Assembly: GCF_021730395.1 (NCBI RefSeq)
Contig: NC_069371.1
Coordinates: forward strand, 48,928,001-48,992,000
Length of the DNA stretch: 64,000 nucleotides
Direction of reading: 5' to 3'
From: Mercenaria mercenaria
Lineage: Eukaryota; Mollusca; Bivalvia; Venerida; Veneridae
A program made the translations under genes and the position numbers. The notes beneath the pieces are model-generated. The model ran no database searches. It had not been told where the DNA came from and was given only the letters and a program-made list of their open reading frames with translations. Position 1 is the first letter of the stretch. Each line of letters begins with the position of its first letter. Positions 59,201-64,000 of the stretch are shown here, piece by piece.

Positions 59201-61115
59201 CACAATTTCGGGTATGTAGAAAACATCTTGACATGCTCTATAGGTAAAGAGTTGAATTTGATTATACATCAATAACATATTAATAAATTCGTGTTTTTGC
59301 AGACGGATTTAAGTAAAGCGACTTATGGTTGATTTTAGTGGTTTAATGGCAATTTAAAATTCAACTAATTGATTAAATGCCAAATTATGACTGCTTCGAA
59401 CGACTGCATGACAAAATATGATACATTCGAATGATTGCATTACAATTTGTATTCATGACAATATTTTTATCGAATGTCTGTAACTATGATGATTATAAAA
59501 CTGATTAAAATGATTGCATGCCAATTTATGATTCAACAGTGTGATTGCTGAACAACTTATTTATTCAGTCAAATGAGTTGCAAAATTTTGATTTAGTGAT
59601 TGTATCGCTTATCCTACTCTATAAGGCACAACTATGACAATAAAGATATGAAAATACGAATCATATTTCAAATGATTGTCACTGAGTTACAATAGATATG
59701 ATGCACCTATTTATATAAGATTAAAATATCAAATAATGTATAACTGATCTGGATAAAATATACCACGTCCTACATATTTTCGAATACTAGGTCAATCTTA
59801 TGACGATATAAAGAAAAAAAAAGCAAGGGATTGTTTTTCACGAAAACCGTAGATCTGTGTCTCCTAACACTCAACTGGCATAAAATGTTAAAAGCCACAA
59901 AAAGAATGATAAATCTAGGTTTGGCACTGATCACTCATGTGAAATTCACAGACACTTGGATGTCAAGCGCCTTACCCTCCCCTTCCGCGCCTGCCAAATA
60001 TCAGCCATTTCAGTATATACTGTGCATATGTCTCAAACATTATGTTTTGTTACAAATTAACATGTTTTGAAAGTTACTATTTACTATCAATATTTTTATT
60101 GCAGTGATAGTAAACGTAACTTTTAAGACATGAATTTGTGACAGGCGTGGCGGGGATGGGGTGGGAAAGGGGGCGTCTTGACCTCTACGTGCCTGTGCTT
60201 CACGTCAATGTTAAATGTCATGTAGTGAGTCGGTACATGCCAATGAAATATACTAGACTTTGCAATGAACATTTTTATGAAGTTTGATGTAATTCCTCCG
60301 GACAAGGTAAACTACAACAAATCAAGGGCGATAACTCCACTGAAAATTACCGAAGCAGAACATGCCGAAAATATGCACGTAAAGGCTTTGGAATGACCAA
60401 TCCTGTAAGGTTTGATGGAAATCCGCCCTAGCCAAAACATCATAAAACTTGATGTATCTAGGACCATAACTGTATTGAACATCACCGAGCCGGAACATGA
60501 CGACGATATGCTCAACTTGTATTAACGAAGAACACTTTGGTAAGTCAGGTGTAAATCCGCCTTGTGATGTAAGATTAGCTGCGTAGAAAAGCTTTGTGTC
60601 TTGCTGACATACAGAATGACAGATACTAGTAGCACATAAATATGTCTCCCCCACTGCATGTTGGAGACAAAAGAAGCAAATGGAATAGGTTAATTAGTCA
60701 TCAAATATACGAACATTTTGCAATATCAACGTTTGAAAATAGTTTTTGTTTTATATTTTCAAAACGGAAATTAGAATATTATCAGTTACCTGTGGTCAAC
60801 TGCAATACATGTTCCACACCCAACAATGTCATGATTCTGACAGAACATGTCAACAGTTTTCAAGTGGTGTCTCTCGCATCGTTCTGTTGGCACCATAGGT
60901 AACTGTTCACTCTGGCCAACTTCCTTATCCACTAGTTTATGCCTCTTTAATGCCGAAAGTGTCGAGTGCAATTTCAAACAGTCTGAACAGTAGTACTCCT
61001 GACAATCTACGCAATATTTCTCAGCTTCCTTGTTTTTATCTTGTTCTTTACACTCTGAACATAACACATCAAACGTTTCTTAGGAGGTGTTTCCTAAAAC
61101 ACCGCTTGATGCCAT

Positions 61116-62680
61116 TCTTATGACTTCTATGCCCTTCACCCCGTTATTTATATCTTAAAGCGTAACTAGCTGAGTGTCCAAAACACACCTATAACACAAA
61201 GAATATCAAAGTTTGTTCTAGATTTTGTGAACAGCATACTAACTGCATTTTCAAATATTTGTCTAATACGACCTTCACATAGTCACGCGGCCTCAAAGTG
61301 CTATCTATATTTTCAAAAAATGTAGGTGCTAGATTTCTTAAAATCGTTATCTCATATTTCTTCTGGGTATAGGTATGCTGATCTAAGGGAAGTAATGTAG
61401 GAATTAGAATTAACTGATAAATCTAAACGAGTAATTGTTATTCAAATGTGCATTTTATTCACACATAGCTTCAAAAGGTAAATGCAAAGTTTAATGTGCT
61501 GCAAGGTAAGTACATGTTAAACAGATATACAAAGTTCACAATAAAAACCTCGGCAATCTCGAATGTTTGTACTTTTAAAGAAACTGTTTATTCAAACTGT
61601 TGAACATTTTTTTTTCAATAACTGTACAAGTCAATTTATTGATCATGCATTATAAGTCTTCATGAATCATTGTGTATATGTAAATCTTATAACGCGTGAA
61701 CGCCTGACATATAACTAAGTAATATGCTTTTCGATTGTCGATAAATGCTCGTTTTAAAAAAGAAACTAGCGGAAAATAAAAACCTTCATAATTAACCGAC
61801 TTCTTAAGGTACTTCCGCCATCTTGAATTTAGAATGACTTTCACTTGCCGTGTGAAAAGATAGTGAATCAAAACTTTCAAATGCAGCCGTTCCATAGCAC
61901 AAAACAGATGAGTTTGCAAGACTTTAACAAAATGTAGCTGTGCAAAAACAAAGTAAAAGTAAAATTCGGAAATAAACAAAGTAGTTATTTTACCTACAAT
62001 TTTCCAAATTTCGGTAGCATTTATAGATTCTTTTGAATTAAATTATTAAAAAATCATGAGCAGGAAAAGTCAGGAGAATTACCTTACTGAATAGAACTAA
62101 ACGTGTTTCAAAATCTGTTTTCAAATCTAACCACTGCATTTATCAAAACGAAAATACATGTTGCCACTTTCAGCATACTTATTAACAGGATGTTTTCTAT
62201 GTATGTGTACCAAACAAGCTTTAAATCGCCTTCGAAACATTTGCTTTATCACGATAAATATTCAAGTATTTTTCGAGACAATCTTGAAACATCGGTCCAC
62301 TGTATTTCTGCATATTGCTCCTGGAAAAAGTTATAAACTCACAAATTTTGATTTATCCATGTTTTGTACAATTTGAGGTTTATGAGGTGAATACTTCACA
62401 GAAAAGGTATACAACTAATATTCGAAATAAATCGTGTTAGGAGGTAGAACACTTTGACTATAAAACTAAATACTAAAAAAACTAGGAAACATCTAGATGT
62501 TTTAAAAAAAAATGCAACCAGTTGAACCTTTTGCACGAGAAGCCTGATGATTTAAATCAGAAATATCTTTTTGTATTTTGGCTCCAGTAATGATATTTTG
62601 TTCACACTTTCATAGATCAAAAACTGATAAGAAAGTGTATTGCAATTGTGGCATACATGTACACTGGGTTTACATTACTG
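61116..62680. other. 5' flank of the split TRIM-like gene; no further gene seen
   Basis: 61420-61490 (GTAATTGTTATTCAAATGTG, GGTAAATGCAAAGTTTA) matches 3410-3500, the sequence joined to the truncated first copy. It is therefore the ancestral 5' flank of the family. A 109-codon minus-strand frame at 61650-61979 has no features of a known protein. No other structure is seen. Confidence 0.5.
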
Positions 62681-62689
62681 CGACGCCAA

Positions 62690-62900
62690 CATCGACGCAG
62701 CGGTCCAGTACTATTTAACTTCTAACTACGAAACCAAGGATCACGAGTTCGATCCCCTACTCCTTCATCCGAAAATTACTAACATTGGATAAGTGTCCAG
62801 TCTACACCTACCACGCTAAAGCACCAGGGCAGTTCCTGGAATCGGAGAAGCTTCTGAATCTTCCAACATCGTCCCGTCCCACTAAATTACCAATAGTTTC
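62690..62900 (+). repeat. Possible tRNA-derived SINE, third type
   Basis: ACGCAGCGGTCCAGTACTAT and then ATCACGAGTTCGATCCCCTA resemble A and B boxes. The following body (CTGGAATCGGAGAAGCTTCT) does not match families A or B. It is a single copy in this window, so family status is unproven. Confidence 0.35.
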
Positions 62901-63884
62901 TAGAGCGATACAGTTACCGGTGATGAATATAAATAAGTTTTGATACAAACATATTTTGCGATGTCACAATTATGCCGTGAACAATATGTGTATGTAAAGG
63001 TTATTATGTCACGCTAACTTATTCAAAAATTTGAAAAAAAAGTCTTGCTATTTACCTAGTGCGCGCTTGTGTTCTGGCGACGTTTAATTCTTTCCCGCAC
63101 CTGTAATGTGATAAAACATATTAGCGTCTGATGACTCTTTCACGCTTCCGTAGAATCAACATTTATTAATAATATACGAAATTCATTTTGAAAATATTAT
63201 GAAATGTCTAGGTCTGTAGCTCTCAAATACGGAAATATCTTACATCCGAGGCTTATACTGACACTTTCAGACAACATCAAAAAGGACCTTTTGAGCGATT
63301 TGACAAAGTTCTAAAAATCTCTATGTACCCTTGCTCCGTTACGGACCACTGTAGGATTTGTGTTTATTTCGAGTTCAAATGTTTTTTCGTAGATGAAAAG
63401 CTGACATGTCGTGCTAAAGCCCAGGTATTTTCAACTCGTTAGACAATGCTGAAAATTTACTACCCATTAGCAAAAAAAAAAAAAAGAAAAAAGAAAGAAA
63501 AGAAAGAAGTCCACGCGCATACGTTTTGACGGGGTGACCCCTGCGCATGACCCCTGACTATCGACAAATCCAAAGGCGACTTTCGTTTACAAGTTTTGCA
63601 TGTCTACTTTCATTTTCTTTACTTCCGGAAATAGCCGAAGGTCGAATGACGTCATTTTCTATGTGGTCAAAAACATGCATATGCCTGGCGAGATTGCACA
63701 AAATGTGCCCGGTGTCCTAAGGATTAGGAAAATTTTTTTTTCTAAATTTCAGTGTATTTTTGACATTTTAACACGTTTCTTCGAAGAGAGACTTCTGAGT
63801 CAAAATAGCTTTAAAACAATGAATTTCAGGAAATCTACGGTGCCCCTAAAGTGACATGTTACGCACTTTTTTTCCACTTAGGTA

Positions 63885-64000
63885 ATGTGAGACTTTTTTT
63901 ATTTCGTTTAAACGAAATCATTTCGTTTTAAATTAACGAAATAACTATTTCGTTTAAACGAACTAACTTATTCGTTTAAACGAAATAACTAATTCGTTTA
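63885..64000. repeat. Start of an array of TTTCGTTTAAACGAAA palindromes
   Basis: At least four palindromes based on TTCGTTTAAACGAA stand about 25 bp apart, with AACTA or ATAACT between, and the array runs off the window. The sequence to its left (62900-63884) has no recognised gene, and 63470-63510 is A-rich. Confidence 0.75.

Larger units (their letters stand above)
50801..61115 (-). pseudogene. TRIM-like gene split by a CACTA-type transposon
   Basis: Exon 1 is 61115-60790 and starts ATG (MASSGVLGNTS). The next codon is TAA (61080-61082), then ETFDVLCSECKEQ. It codes two B-boxes (CVDCQEYYCSDCLKLH; CERHHLKTVDMFCQNH). A GT-AG intron leads to exon 2 at 59237 (RACQDVFYIPEIVKSRANVI). That exon codes a coiled coil and a propeller down to NDIYNICVSKY at 58250. 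The sequence is then interrupted by a 7,134-bp transposon and resumes at 51115 (NRTIFVTDPGKGVICLDNSG), ending FELE at 50801. Removing the insert and one 3-bp duplication restores the frame exactly. With the stop in exon 1 and the split exon, this copy is presumably dead. The long frames on each side start at GTG or at chance codons. No RING domain is present in any copy. Confidence 0.85.

Noticed and set aside
61650-61979. A 109-codon minus-strand frame
   Set aside because: No motif, homologous copy or splice support. Frames of this size are expected by chance here.

Overview
The window is eukaryotic and most likely from a bivalve mollusc, probably a venerid clam. Genes are sparse and split by introns, the sequence is AT-rich, and most of it is repeat. 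The repeats include tRNA-derived SINEs, fold-back MITEs, and arrays of 130-180 bp units that end in a hairpin followed by CTCTTGTT. The lineage call is inferred from repeat style and from an expanded TRIM-like family; no species-level marker was tested.

Layout. 1-4100: fragment of a three-unit array and a truncated TRIM-like gene on the minus strand (2377-3396). 4106-17017: the 3' two thirds of DUS3L (tRNA-dihydrouridine synthase 3-like) on the plus strand, nine exons. Its introns hold a SINE, a 36-bp satellite, rolling-circle-like elements and a LINE fragment. 17030-31200: no host gene recognised. This stretch holds a nest of Helentron-like elements (one inside another), a TTAA-flanked piggyBac-like element splitting a tandem array, SINEs and MITEs. 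32396-36172: a two-exon TRIM-like gene (B-boxes, coiled coil, NHL-like propeller) with damage in the coiled coil. 37957-39922: a large Helentron-like array. 42451-44765: a 2.3-kb fold-back element made of about 80 copies of a 21-bp unit. 47459-61115: two tandemly duplicated TRIM-like copies. One is a 5'-truncated relic. The other has its propeller exon split by a 7.1-kb CACTA-type transposon whose ends are packed with ATACGGG/CCCGTAT palindromes. 61116-64000: little recognisable until a new array of TTTCGTTTAAACGAAA palindromes starts at the right edge.

Function. DUS3L is the one clear housekeeping gene (dihydrouridine in cytosolic tRNA). It reads well except for one extra base in the exon coding the PFRR motif. 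The four TRIM-like copies form a local family in successive stages of decay. Each lesion (deletion, nonsense, frameshift, transposon) can be read by comparing the copies. The same comparison gives empty sites for three insertions: the CACTA-like element, a SINE and the fold-back element.
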